Source of the DNA: DATDPM01 sp963841995
GTDB lineage: Bacteria; Pseudomonadota; Alphaproteobacteria; DATDPM01
DNA: 64,000 nt
Reading direction: 5' to 3'
NCBI GenBank assembly: GCA_963841995.1
Contig: CAWJEX010000017.1
Span: forward strand, 62,001-126,000
Of this stretch, positions 33,757 through 43,852 are shown one piece after another (positions within the stretch are counted from its first letter, which is position 1; each line of letters starts with the position of its first letter). A program made the position numbers and the translations under genes. The notes below the pieces were generated by a model. It had not been told where the DNA came from, ran no database searches, and was given only the letters and a program-made list of their open reading frames with translations.

Positions 33757-34647
33757 CTAGAGGGCTTCCGCGCCGGAGATGATTTCGATCAATTCCTTGG
33801 TGATGGAGGCTTGGCGGGTGCGGTTATAGAACAGCGTAATCCGCGCGATCATGTCGCCGGCATTGCGCGTCGCGTTATCCATCGCGGTCATTCGCGCTCC
33901 CTGCTCGCTCGCCCAGCTTTCCAGCAGCGCCCGGTAAATCTGGATCCCGAGATTGCGGCTGAGAAGATCACCCAAGATCTCGGTTTCGTCCGGTTCGTAT
34001 TCGTAAACGCCGCGCGGTTGGCCTTTTCGTGTGGTCTCTTCTTCCGCTTCGGGCAAGGGAAGCGGGATCAAACGCTGACGCGTCATGATCTGGCTGATCG
34101 CCGATTTGAAGCGGTTATAGACCATCGTGGCGACGTCGAATTCTCCCGCCTCGAACATGCGGCGCAGTTTGTCGGCGATCGCCTCCGCCCCGGCAAAGGT
34201 CAAACGCGGCCGGCCGATATCTTCAACGGTTTCGATGATCCGGCTGCCATGGTCGCGCTTCAACTGATCGCGTCCCTTGCGGCCGACGCACAGGATTTTG
34301 ACCGTTTTACCATCGCGCAGAAGCTTGCGGATCAGGCGCCGCGCCTCGCGCACGACGCCGGAATTGAAGCCGCCGCACAAACCGCGATCCGACGTCGCAA
34401 CCACCAGAAGATGGACATTGTCCTTGCCGGTCCCCGCCAAAAGCGGCGGCGCATCGGCGCGGCCTTCGTAAGCGGTGGCCAGCGATTCCAGCATCCGCGC
34501 CATGCGGTCCGAATAGGGGCGCGCCGCCTCGGCTTGCTCTTGAGCGCGGCGAAGCTTCGCCGCCGCCACCATTTTCATGGCGCTGGTGATCTTTTGCGTC
34601 GACTTCACGCTCCGGATGCGGACCCGCAGGTCCTTAAGGCTCGGCAT
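33757..34647 (-). CDS. atpG: ATP synthase F1 subunit gamma
   Basis: Rotor subunit of F1, 296 residues. The N-terminal coiled-coil helix starts MPSLKDLRVRIRSVKSTQKITSAMKMVAAAKLRRAQ. The Rossmann-like core holds ATSDRGLCGGFNS, and the C-terminal helix has ASEQGARMTAMDNATRNA and TLFYNRTRQASITKELIEIISGAEAL. All are typical. It starts 24 bases after atpA. Confidence 0.98.
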   Translation of the reverse strand: MPSLKDLRVRIRSVKSTQKITSAMKMVAAAKLRRAQEQAEAARPYSDRMARMLESLATAYEGRADAPPLLAGTGKDNVHLLVVATSDRGLCGGFNSGVVREARRLIRKLLRDGKTVKILCVGRKGRDQLKRDHGSRIIETVEDIGRPRLTFAGAEAIADKLRRMFEAGEFDVATMVYNRFKSAISQIMTRQRLIPLPLPEAEEETTRKGQPRGVYEYEPDETEILGDLLSRNLGIQIYRALLESWASEQGARMTAMDNATRNAGDMIARITLFYNRTRQASITKELIEIISGAEAL

Positions 34648-34670
34648 CCTGGCTTACCCCGCGCCCGATC

Positions 34671-36200
<1,530 letters not shown>

Positions 36201-36201
<1 letters not shown>

Positions 36202-36755
36202 TAACTCGCCCCCTTCATCGCAAGCTCGAGCTTGCGCAACTTGGTCTTCAGCGATGCGTCGAAAAGTTTCGATCCGACTTTAACGACAAGCCCGCCCAAT
36301 AGTTCGCGATCGATACGCGTTTGAATGGCTACTTTGCCGCCGACAAGCTTCTTCAGCATTTCGGTCAGCGATGCGGTCTGCGCCGGATTGAGCGGCTGAG
36401 CCGCCGTGACTTCCGCCGTAACCTCGCCGCGTCGGGCGGCGAGCTCGGCCAAATACGCGTCGATCATCCGTTCCAGCGCGAAGAGACGGCGATTGGCGGC
36501 GACCAGCGCCGCGAAATTGCGAACCAGCGTACTTATTTTTGCGCGATCGAGAACGGCACCGAGGGCTCCGGCCTGCTCCCCGCGCGAAAGAACGGGGCTT
36601 CGCACCAAGCGCCGCAAATCCGCGCTCTGCGCCAGCATGTCCTTCAGCGCGCGAAGATCATTCGCGACTTGATCGAGTGCAGCGCCTTCATCGGCGAGCT
36701 CGAATAAGGCCGTCGCATAACGCAATGCGATTTTCCCGCTACGTTGGGATGCCAC
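36201..36755 (-). CDS. atpH: ATP synthase F1 subunit delta
   Basis: Peripheral-stalk subunit joining F1 to the b-type stalk, 184 residues. Conserved parts are IALRYATALFELADE at the N-terminus, FAALVAANRRLFALERMIDAYLAELAARRGEVTAEVTAAQPL, and the C-terminal IDRELLGGLVVKVGSKLFDASLKTKLRKLELAMKG. The start is a GTG at 36755 with AAGG five bases upstream. The frame stays open to 36962, but that part is not conserved and holds a 15-bp tandem repeat. It heads the atpHAGDC operon; the Fo genes are elsewhere, as usual in Alphaproteobacteria. Confidence 0.94.
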
Positions 36756-36771
36756 TGAACCTTGTCCCCTA

Positions 36772-36809
36772 CCCTTAAAAGCGGGGCCCTTGAAAGCGGG
36801 GCCCTTAAG
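36772..36809. repeat. 15-bp tandem repeat in the atp operon leader
   Basis: About two and a half copies of a 15-base unit (CCCTTAAAAGCGGGG and CCCTTGAAAGCGGGG, then CCCTTAAG) lie 17-54 bases upstream of the atpH start. The copies differ by one base. It lies in the untranslated leader and could affect RNA folding or simply be slippage. Confidence 0.7.
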
Positions 36810-37021
36810 ATCGGAGCGCGCTTTGAGGGCGCCGCGAACAAAAAAACTTTTCCTACGCTGCCCAAAAGCGCGCCGGAAAAGGCAGCGATAGGTATCACAG
36901 GCTCTGGGGGCTTGCAACGGCAGGAGACGCGGCAAACGGTCCCAATCGAGGCCGCCGCCCAAACGAAAAGAATCAATAAATTCCGATTGTTAATGGCCAA
37001 CGCAGGTGATGCAACAGGGAT

Positions 37022-39256
37022 CTAAAGGAAGCTGTAGGGGTCGATATCGATCCGGATGCGAACCCCCTTTGCTTTAACCTTTTCCAGCCAGTCGTGGATT
37101 GCGGCCTGCACGTTCACGTCGCGGCCCGCCTTGACCAAGAGCCGCCAGCGGTACTGGGAGGCCAGACGGCGCAAGGGGGCGGGTGCCGGGCCAAGGACCG
37201 TCAGCCCCGGCCCGGTCGGAGCGCAGCGTGCCAAGCTCCGTGCGGCGGCAACGACCGCATTTTCGTCGCCACCGGTCACGATGATCGCCGCCAAACGGCC
37301 GTAGGGCGGCATGCCGTGGGCGCGGCGCGAGGCGGCTTCGGCTTGATAGAACCGATCGCGATCGCCGGACAGCAGCGCCTGCATGACCGGATGCTCAGGC
37401 ATAAAGGTCTGGATGTAGACCCGGCCCGGTCGCTCGGCCCGTCCCGCGCGCCCCGATACCTGGGATAGCAGCTGATAGGTGCGTTCGGAGGCACGAAGAT
37501 CGCCGCCGGCAAGTCCGAGATCGCCATCGACTACCCCGACCAAGGTCAGCAACGGAAAGTGATGCCCCTTAGCCACCACTTGGGTTCCGATGATGAGATC
37601 GAATTCTCGCGCCTCCACCCGGGCGATGAAATCGCCCGCCGCACCGGGGCCGCGCAGGGTGTCGCTGGTCATGACGCCGATCCGGGCCTTCGGGAAAAGT
37701 GCGGTGGCTTCGTCCGCCAAGCGTTCGACCCCCGGCCCGCAGGCGGCAAAAGAATCGGTGGACTGGCATTTCGGACAGGCCGCCGGCGGCGGCGTCATGA
37801 ACCCGCAATGGTGGCAGCGCAGCCGTGATTCCCGTCTATGCTCGACCAGCCAGGCCGTGCAATTCGGGCATTGCAGGCGATGGCCGCAAGTTCGGCATAA
37901 GGTAAGAGGCGCGTAGCCGCGCCGATTGAGAAACAACAGCGCTTGCTCGCCCGCCGCAAAGGTCTCGTTCAAAGCTTTACGCAAGGTAGGCGCAATCCAG
38001 GCTTGGCGCGGCGGCCTATCGGCGCGCATGTCGATAAGTGAAATTTCCGGCAGCTTCGCCCCGGCGAAGCGGTCCGGCAGATGGAGGCGCTGATACCGTC
38101 CCAATTCGACGTTGGCGAAAGTTTCGAGCGACGGTGTCGCCGAGACCAGCGCAATCGGGATGTTTTCGATATGGGCGCGCACCACGGCCATATCGCGGGC
38201 CTGATAGATGACCCCTTCTTCCTGTTTGAAGGATGCATCGTGCTCTTCATCGACCACGATCAGGCCCAGTTCGGCAAAAGGCAGGAACAGCGCCGAACGC
38301 GCGCCGACCACAACACGGGCGCGCCCTTGCGCAACCGCGCGCCAAATGTGACGGCGCTGAGCGGAGGTTAGATCGGAATGCCATTCCGCGGGCGGTGATC
38401 CGAATCGCTCTTCAAATCGCCCCAGCCATTGCGCGGTCAGGGCGATTTCGGGAACCAGCACCAGAACCTGCTTGCCCGCGGAAAGTGCGGTGGCGATCGC
38501 GCTCAAATAAACTTCGGTCTTGCCGGAGCCGGTGACGCCATCGAGCAGCGTCACTGAAAATCCGCCGGACCGGGTTTTTGCCGAGAGATCGTCGGCGCAG
38601 GCCAATTGATCGGGCGAAAGCGGCGGCCCCGATGATTTGATTTCGGGCGCCGCGAAGACGGGTGCTCTTCCGATCGGGACGCTTTGGAGCGCCCCCACCT
38701 CGGTCAATCCCTTTATCACCGAGGTTGTGACACCGGCTTCGCGGGAAAGATCGGCGGCGGAAAGGGCCGGGTTGGCCAAAAGGGCTCGGCGAACCCGCTC
38801 CCGCGCCTCGGTCCACTTGAATTTCGGCGGCGGCACGAAATTGACGGTGAGCACATAGCCGCTCTGCGGCTTTTCGGGATCGAGCGCATCGGGCGCGCTC
38901 ATCACCATCTTGAGGACGGCGCCGCGCGCCGCACAATTGTAGCGCGCCACCCAATCCACGAATTGGCGCAATGAAGCGGTAAGCGGCAAGGCCTCCAGCC
39001 GGCGCTTGATGTCTTTCAGGCGGGAGGAAGCAATCCTGTTGTCGCTTGGATCGCCATCCCAAACACAGCCGATCCGTTCGCGATTGCCGAGCGGCACGGC
39101 GACGAAATCGCCCGGCGCAATCGGAAGCTGCGCCGGTGCGCGGTAATCGTAAGCCGCATCAATCGCCAATGGCAGAAGCACGCGCACGCGCGCCGGTTCG
39201 CTGCGAATGTCAAGCGGCTGTGAGGAACTGGCGCCCGTTTCCGGCATGGGATACAC
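37022..39256 (-). CDS. priA: Primosomal protein N' (replication restart helicase PriA)
   Basis: A 3'-5' helicase that reloads the replisome at stalled forks, 744 residues. The N-terminal DNA-binding domain (RVLLPLAIDAAYDYRAP) is followed by helicase motifs I (DGVTGSGKTEVYL), II (VVDEEHDASFKQEE), III (ALVSATPSLET) and V/VI (GTQVVAKGHHFP, QVSGRAGRAERPG). Between them lies a zinc-binding insert with eight cysteines, from CRTCGHRLQCPNC to CHHCGF and CPKC. M4 at 39247 is an alternative start. It is divergent from the DUF484 gene. Confidence 0.97.
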   Translation of the reverse strand: MYPMPETGASSSQPLDIRSEPARVRVLLPLAIDAAYDYRAPAQLPIAPGDFVAVPLGNRERIGCVWDGDPSDNRIASSRLKDIKRRLEALPLTASLRQFVDWVARYNCAARGAVLKMVMSAPDALDPEKPQSGYVLTVNFVPPPKFKWTEARERVRRALLANPALSAADLSREAGVTTSVIKGLTEVGALQSVPIGRAPVFAAPEIKSSGPPLSPDQLACADDLSAKTRSGGFSVTLLDGVTGSGKTEVYLSAIATALSAGKQVLVLVPEIALTAQWLGRFEERFGSPPAEWHSDLTSAQRRHIWRAVAQGRARVVVGARSALFLPFAELGLIVVDEEHDASFKQEEGVIYQARDMAVVRAHIENIPIALVSATPSLETFANVELGRYQRLHLPDRFAGAKLPEISLIDMRADRPPRQAWIAPTLRKALNETFAAGEQALLFLNRRGYAPLTLCRTCGHRLQCPNCTAWLVEHRRESRLRCHHCGFMTPPPAACPKCQSTDSFAACGPGVERLADEATALFPKARIGVMTSDTLRGPGAAGDFIARVEAREFDLIIGTQVVAKGHHFPLLTLVGVVDGDLGLAGGDLRASERTYQLLSQVSGRAGRAERPGRVYIQTFMPEHPVMQALLSGDRDRFYQAEAASRRAHGMPPYGRLAAIIVTGGDENAVVAAARSLARCAPTGPGLTVLGPAPAPLRRLASQYRWRLLVKAGRDVNVQAAIHDWLEKVKAKGVRIRIDIDPYSFL

Positions 39257-39391
39257 TCTAGCCGGGCTGCGAAAACACTGCCACGATGGTGCAGCGGCCG
39301 TGCCGAGTTTTTGACCGATCTGGTGACCGAATTGGTCCCCGATCTGGTGGAAGTCGCGGCAGCATCTCGGGACGGATGCTCAGGGAACGAA

Positions 39392-40132
39392 ATGTCGCAG
39401 GAACAGGAACCGATCACGCGTAATCCCGCCGGCGGCGGCGCTTCGCCGAAGGCGGAGCTCGACGGCGCGCGGGTTGCGGCATTCCTGCGGAAAAACCCCG
39501 ATTTTCTGCTCCGTCATCCCGACCTGATCGCGACATTGACACCCCCCGCCAAACAGAGCGGTGACAATGTCGAGGATTTCCAGAACTTCCTGATCGCGCG
39601 ATTGCGCGCGGAAGCCGAGCGCCTCCAAGCCGATAACCGCGATTTGCTGCTCACCAGCCGCGACAATCTGTCGGGCCAGCGGCGGATTCACGACGCGGCC
39701 CTGGCCCTGATTGGCGCCCACGATTTCGAGCAATTGATTCATGTCATTACCACCGATCTGGCGCTGATCCTCGATCTCGATGTGGTGACGCTATGCGTCG
39801 AGGTTGCCGATACCAAATGGCCGCGCTCGGTCGGAGGCGGCGTCTTTACCCTGCAACGGGGCGCGGTGGACGAACTGATCGGCGCCGGGCATGATTTCAT
39901 ACTTTTCCGCAAGCGGCCGGGCGAGCGCGCGGTCTTCGGCAGCGCAACCGGCCTCGTGCAGTCGAGCGCATTGTTGCGCCTGCGCTTTGGCGCCAACAGC
40001 CCCACCGGCATTTTGGCGATGGGCTCCCGTCATGACGACATGTTCCACCCCGGGCAGGGAACCGAGCTGCTGAATTTCCTGGCCCGCGTCGTCGAGCTCA
40101 GCGTTCGGGTGTGGCTCGATCTTCCCGAGTGA
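39392..40132 (+). CDS. DUF484 family protein
   Basis: A 246-residue cytoplasmic protein with the DUF484 build. A helical N-terminal motif (VAAFLRKNPDFLLRHPDLIATL) and a short coiled coil (LRAEAERLQADNRDLL) are followed by a GAF-like domain (LALILDLDVVTLCVE ... LRLRFGANSPTGILAMGSRHDDMFHPGQGTELLNFLARVVE). The molecular role is unknown, but the gene stands upstream of xerC in many proteobacteria. ATG 39392 is chosen because it follows AGGGAAC; an upstream in-frame start at 39311 is not conserved. The stop overlaps the xerC GTG. Confidence 0.85.
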   Translation: MSQEQEPITRNPAGGGASPKAELDGARVAAFLRKNPDFLLRHPDLIATLTPPAKQSGDNVEDFQNFLIARLRAEAERLQADNRDLLLTSRDNLSGQRRIHDAALALIGAHDFEQLIHVITTDLALILDLDVVTLCVEVADTKWPRSVGGGVFTLQRGAVDELIGAGHDFILFRKRPGERAVFGSATGLVQSSALLRLRFGANSPTGILAMGSRHDDMFHPGQGTELLNFLARVVELSVRVWLDLPE

Positions 40133-41103
40133 CGCCGGCCCGAGTGACGCCGAAGACGACGAAGAAATCGGATTTTTCCGATCTTACCGCTGCCGTCGCG
40201 GATTGGCTTTCCTGGTTCGAACATGAGCGGCGCGGCGCGCGCCATACGATTGCCGCCTATCGCCGCGACCTCGGGAATTTCCTGGCCTTCGCCACCGAAC
40301 ATCTGGGCGACACCCTTCAACTTTCCGATCTTGAAAAAATGCGCCCCGCCGATTTCCGGGCTTGGCTGGCGAGGCGGACTTCCGAGAAGCGTGCAAAAAC
40401 CTCGACCGCGCGGGCGTTGTCGGCTCTGCGAAGCTTCTTTCGTTTTCTCGAGCGCAGCCGAAAATTCTCCAATCCGTCGCTGAAAATCATCCGCACGCCG
40501 AAACTTCCCCGTTCCCTGCCGAAACCTTTATCGGAGGACGAAGCAGCCGACACGATAGCCAGGATTTCCGACATGGCGACCGAGTCCTGGATCGGCTTGC
40601 GCGACGTAGCCCTCATTTCCCTGCTCTACGGCTGCGGCCTTCGGATCGACGAGGCATTGTCCCTGGAACGGCGTGCCGCACCTTTTGATGATCTGTTGCG
40701 GATCAAGGGCAAGGGCGATAAGGAACGCATCGTGCCGGTTTTGCCCGCCGTCAGCGACGCGATCGCCCGCTATCTCGCCGCCTGCCCGTTTCGGCTGCAA
40801 CCCAACGATCCGCTTTTCGTCGGAGCCCGCGGCAAACGGCTTCAGGCCGGGGTGGTGCAACGCCAAATGCGAAAATTGCGCGGTTATCTGGGTTTGCCGG
40901 AAACCGCAACACCCCATGCCCTGCGGCACAGCTTTGCCACCCATCTGCTTTCGGACGGCGGCGACTTGCGGGCAATTCAGGAATTGCTGGGTCACGCGTC
41001 GCTATCCACGACGCAGCGATATACCGCGGTGGATGAAGCCCAGTTGATGAAGGTTTACGCCAAGGCACATCCCCGGGCGCGGGGACAAGCGCGTGAGCGT
41101 TAA
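40129..41103 (+). CDS. xerC: Tyrosine recombinase XerC
   Basis: Site-specific recombinase that, with XerD, resolves chromosome dimers at dif. 324 residues. The N-terminal SAM-like core-binding domain (WLSWFEHERRGARHTIAAYRRDLGNFLAF) is followed by the catalytic domain with Arg in CGLRIDEALSL, Lys in RIKGKGDKERIVP, HALRHSFATHLL, GHASLSTTQRYTAVD including the nucleophile Tyr. The start is placed at a GTG overlapping the DUF484 stop (GTGA). A second GTG 15 bases on lies in an exact repeat of the CGAGTGACGCC word and is an alternative. It is a chromosomal housekeeping recombinase, not a phage integrase, judging by context. Confidence 0.95.
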   Translation: MTPARVTPKTTKKSDFSDLTAAVADWLSWFEHERRGARHTIAAYRRDLGNFLAFATEHLGDTLQLSDLEKMRPADFRAWLARRTSEKRAKTSTARALSALRSFFRFLERSRKFSNPSLKIIRTPKLPRSLPKPLSEDEAADTIARISDMATESWIGLRDVALISLLYGCGLRIDEALSLERRAAPFDDLLRIKGKGDKERIVPVLPAVSDAIARYLAACPFRLQPNDPLFVGARGKRLQAGVVQRQMRKLRGYLGLPETATPHALRHSFATHLLSDGGDLRAIQELLGHASLSTTQRYTAVDEAQLMKVYAKAHPRARGQARER

Positions 41104-41134
41104 ATCCTGCGCGTTTGCGCGGAGAAAATGCCCG

Positions 41135-42550
41135 TCAGATATGAATGGCGCGGCCGCCGACGGCCAATGCCGCTTCGTGGACGGCTTCGTTCAAGGTCGG
41201 ATGGGCGTGACAAATGCGCGCCAGATCTTCCGCCGATCCGCCGAACTCCATCGCCACCACGGCTTCGTGAATCATCGTTCCCGCATCGATGCCGAGAATG
41301 TGCACGCCCAGGATGCGGTCGGTTTTGGCATCCGCTAGAATCTTCACCATGCCTTCGACCGAGCCATAAATGCGGGCGCGGGGATTGGCGGTGAAGGGGA
41401 ATTTTCCGACTTTATAGAGAACGCCTGCATCCTTCAGCTCTTCTTCCGTGCGTCCGACCGAGGCGACCTCGGGTGCGGTATAAACCACCGACGGGATCGT
41501 CTCGTAATTCACATGGCCGGCTTGGCCGGCGAGAATTTCGGCAACCGCAATGCCTTCGTCCGACGCCTTATGGGCCAGTTGCGGTCCGGCGATCACGTCG
41601 CCGACGGCATAGACGCCTTCGGCCGAAGTCCGGAAATGCTCGTCGGTTTTGATCCGTCCCGAATTGTCGATGGCGACCCCCGCTTCCGCCAATCCAAGCC
41701 CCTCCGTGAACGGCCGCCGGCCGATCGCCATCAACACCACATCGGCTTCGAGAGATTCTTCGTTACCGCCATTGGCGGGACTGATTTTCAGCGCGACGCC
41801 GGTCTTCGTCGTTTCGGCGCTGGTGACTTTCATCGATAGCCGGAACTTCAATCCCTGCTTTTCGAGGATGCGCTTGAACTGCTGGCCGATTTCCCGGTCC
41901 ATGACCGGAACGACGCGGTCGAGAAACTCGACGACCGTCACTTCCGCGCCGAGCCGATGCCAAACCGAACCGAGTTCGAGCCCGATATAGCCGCCGCCGA
42001 CAACCACCATGCGCTTCGGCACAGAAGTTAGCGATAAGGCGCCAGTCGAGGTGACGATTCGTTTTTCGTCAACGGGGACGTTGCGGAGCGGGACCGGTTC
42101 GGACCCGGTCGCAATCACAATATTGTCGGCCTGAATCGTTTCCGGCTTTTTCGAGCCGTTCCTGATTTCGACGGCGCCGTTGCCGGCGAGCCGCGCGGCG
42201 CCGGTCATCGCGGTGATCTTGTTCTTCTTGAAGAGATAGGCGACGCCATTGGTATTATCGCTGACGTTCTTATCTTTGTTTTCCAACATGGCCGCGAGAT
42301 CGAGCGACGGTTTTCCCGCCGATATTCCGAATCGCTCGAGGCCGTGGCCGATTTCCGCGAATTTCTCCGATGCGGTGAGCAACGCCTTCGATGGAATGCA
42401 GCCGACATTGAGGCAAGTTCCGCCGAGCGTTTCGCGCTTGTCGACGCAAATGACGCTCATGCCCAATTGTGCCGCACGAATTGCCGCGACGTAGCCGCCG
42501 GGACCGGCGCCGATGACCGCCAAATCGTATGTGCCGTTTGTTTTCGCCAT
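41135..42550 (-). CDS. lpdA: Dihydrolipoyl dehydrogenase (E3)
   Basis: FAD-dependent enzyme that reoxidises the lipoyl groups of 2-oxoglutarate dehydrogenase. The 471-residue protein has the FAD motif VIGAGPGGYVAAIRAAQLG, the redox disulfide in GGTCLNVGCIPSKALL, the NAD motif VVGGGYIGLELGSVWHRLG, and the C-terminal catalytic HAHPTLNEAVHEAAL with its His-Glu pair. It starts one base into the sucB stop (TGATG), so it belongs to the sucAB-lpd unit and is the E3 of this complex. Confidence 0.97.
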   Translation of the reverse strand: MAKTNGTYDLAVIGAGPGGYVAAIRAAQLGMSVICVDKRETLGGTCLNVGCIPSKALLTASEKFAEIGHGLERFGISAGKPSLDLAAMLENKDKNVSDNTNGVAYLFKKNKITAMTGAARLAGNGAVEIRNGSKKPETIQADNIVIATGSEPVPLRNVPVDEKRIVTSTGALSLTSVPKRMVVVGGGYIGLELGSVWHRLGAEVTVVEFLDRVVPVMDREIGQQFKRILEKQGLKFRLSMKVTSAETTKTGVALKISPANGGNEESLEADVVLMAIGRRPFTEGLGLAEAGVAIDNSGRIKTDEHFRTSAEGVYAVGDVIAGPQLAHKASDEGIAVAEILAGQAGHVNYETIPSVVYTAPEVASVGRTEEELKDAGVLYKVGKFPFTANPRARIYGSVEGMVKILADAKTDRILGVHILGIDAGTMIHEAVVAMEFGGSAEDLARICHAHPTLNEAVHEAALAVGGRAIHI

Positions 42551-43825
42551 CAGATATCGAGCAGCATGCGCTGCGGGTCCTCAATGCATTCCTTGATGCG
42601 CACCAGGAATGTCACCGCCTCGCGCCCATCGACGATGCGGTGATCGTAGGTGAGCGCCACATACATCATCGGTCGGATTTCAACCTTGCCGTCCACCGCC
42701 ACGGGGCGCTGCTGAAATCTTGTGCATCCCCAAGATTCCCGATTGCGGCGGATTGAGAATCGGCGTCGACATCAGCGAGCCGTAGACGCCGCCATTGGTG
42801 ATGGTGAAGGTTCCGCCGGAGAGATCGCCGAGCGCCAGTTTTCCGTCCCGGGCCTTCTTCGCCAGTTCGGCGATTTTGAGTTCGAGTTCGGCAATCGATA
42901 GACGGTCGGCATCGCGCACCACCGGAACCACCAGACCCTGGGGCGTTCCGACTGCAACCCCGATGTCGTAATGATTCTTGTAGACGATGTCTTCGCCGTC
43001 GACCTCGGCATTTACCGCCGGAATTTCCTTCAGCGCCGCAATCGCCGCTTTGACGAAAAAGGAGAGAAAGCCGAGTTTGGCGCCGTATTTCTTTTCGAAG
43101 GCTTCGCGGTAGCGGTCGCGGGCCGCCAAGGTCGCGGTCATGTCCACCTCGTTGAAGGTGGTCAGCATCGCCGCGGTCTCTTGCGCGGCTTTCAGCCGCT
43201 CGGCGATGCGCCGCCGCAACCCGGTCATGCGGGTGCGTTCTTCCCGCGGCCTGGTCTCGTGGGCTACCGGTTCGGGCAAAGGCTCGAATCCCGGCGGCAT
43301 CGGTATCGATGCCGGCCCCGGTTTCGGCGGTTCCTGTTTACGCGTTTCGACGACGGCGAGCACATCGCCTTTGGTCACGCGTCCGCCTTTTCCGCTGCCG
43401 TGAATGGCCGACGGGTTCAGGCGATGCTCGTCCACCAATTTCCGCACCGCCGGCGCCAGGAGCTGCGCCGCCGCGGCTTGAGGCGCTGCCGGTTGAGGTG
43501 CCGGGGCGGGCGCCGGGCGCGCAGCCGGAGGTTCGACTTTGGGTGCTGCGACCGTCCGGCCGGGCCGCTGTGCCGCTTGCATTGCGGCTTCCTCGGTAAT
43601 GACGCCGAGCGCGCCGCCTACCGGGACTTCCGTGCCTTCTTCGGCCAGGATTTGGGCCAGGGTGCCGGAGGTCTGGGCATAGACCTCCAATGTCACTTTA
43701 TCGGTTTCGAGCTCCACCAGCGCATCGTCGACGGCGACTGCCTCGCCTACCTTTTTGAGCCATTTGGCGACCGTCGCGACGTTCACCGATTCACCCAGTG
43801 CGGGCACCGTGATTTGTGTCGTCAT
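42550..43825 (-). CDS. sucB: 2-oxoglutarate dehydrogenase E2 (dihydrolipoyl succinyltransferase), frame broken
   Basis: The lipoyl domain (residues 1-78, lipoyl Lys in ELETDKVTLEV) is followed by an Ala/Pro linker, a peripheral-subunit-binding domain (APAVRKLVDEHRLNPSAIHGSGKGGRVTKGDV) and the catalytic domain (TRMTGLRRRIAERLK ... TFNEVDMT). The frame breaks at 42715-42717 after GILGMHKI: one extra base in an AAA run sends it to a stop at 42680. In the other frame the true end is present (QQRPVAVDGKVEIRP, YDHRIVDGREAVTFL with catalytic His and Asp, ending MLLDI). One base removed gives 424 residues. As read, the catalytic histidine is lost, so an error is likely. Confidence 0.92.
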
Positions 43826-43852
43826 GAGTTCCCCGTTCCCCTGGCGGCCCGT

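Noticed and set aside
36755..36962. N-terminal extension of atpH
   Set aside because: The in-frame extension contains the 15-bp repeat and no conserved residues; homology begins at the GTG at 36755.
40129..41103. Phage or island integrase
   Set aside because: The tyrosine recombinase follows DUF484 near priA, the usual chromosomal xerC context, and there is no attachment site, tRNA or phage gene nearby.
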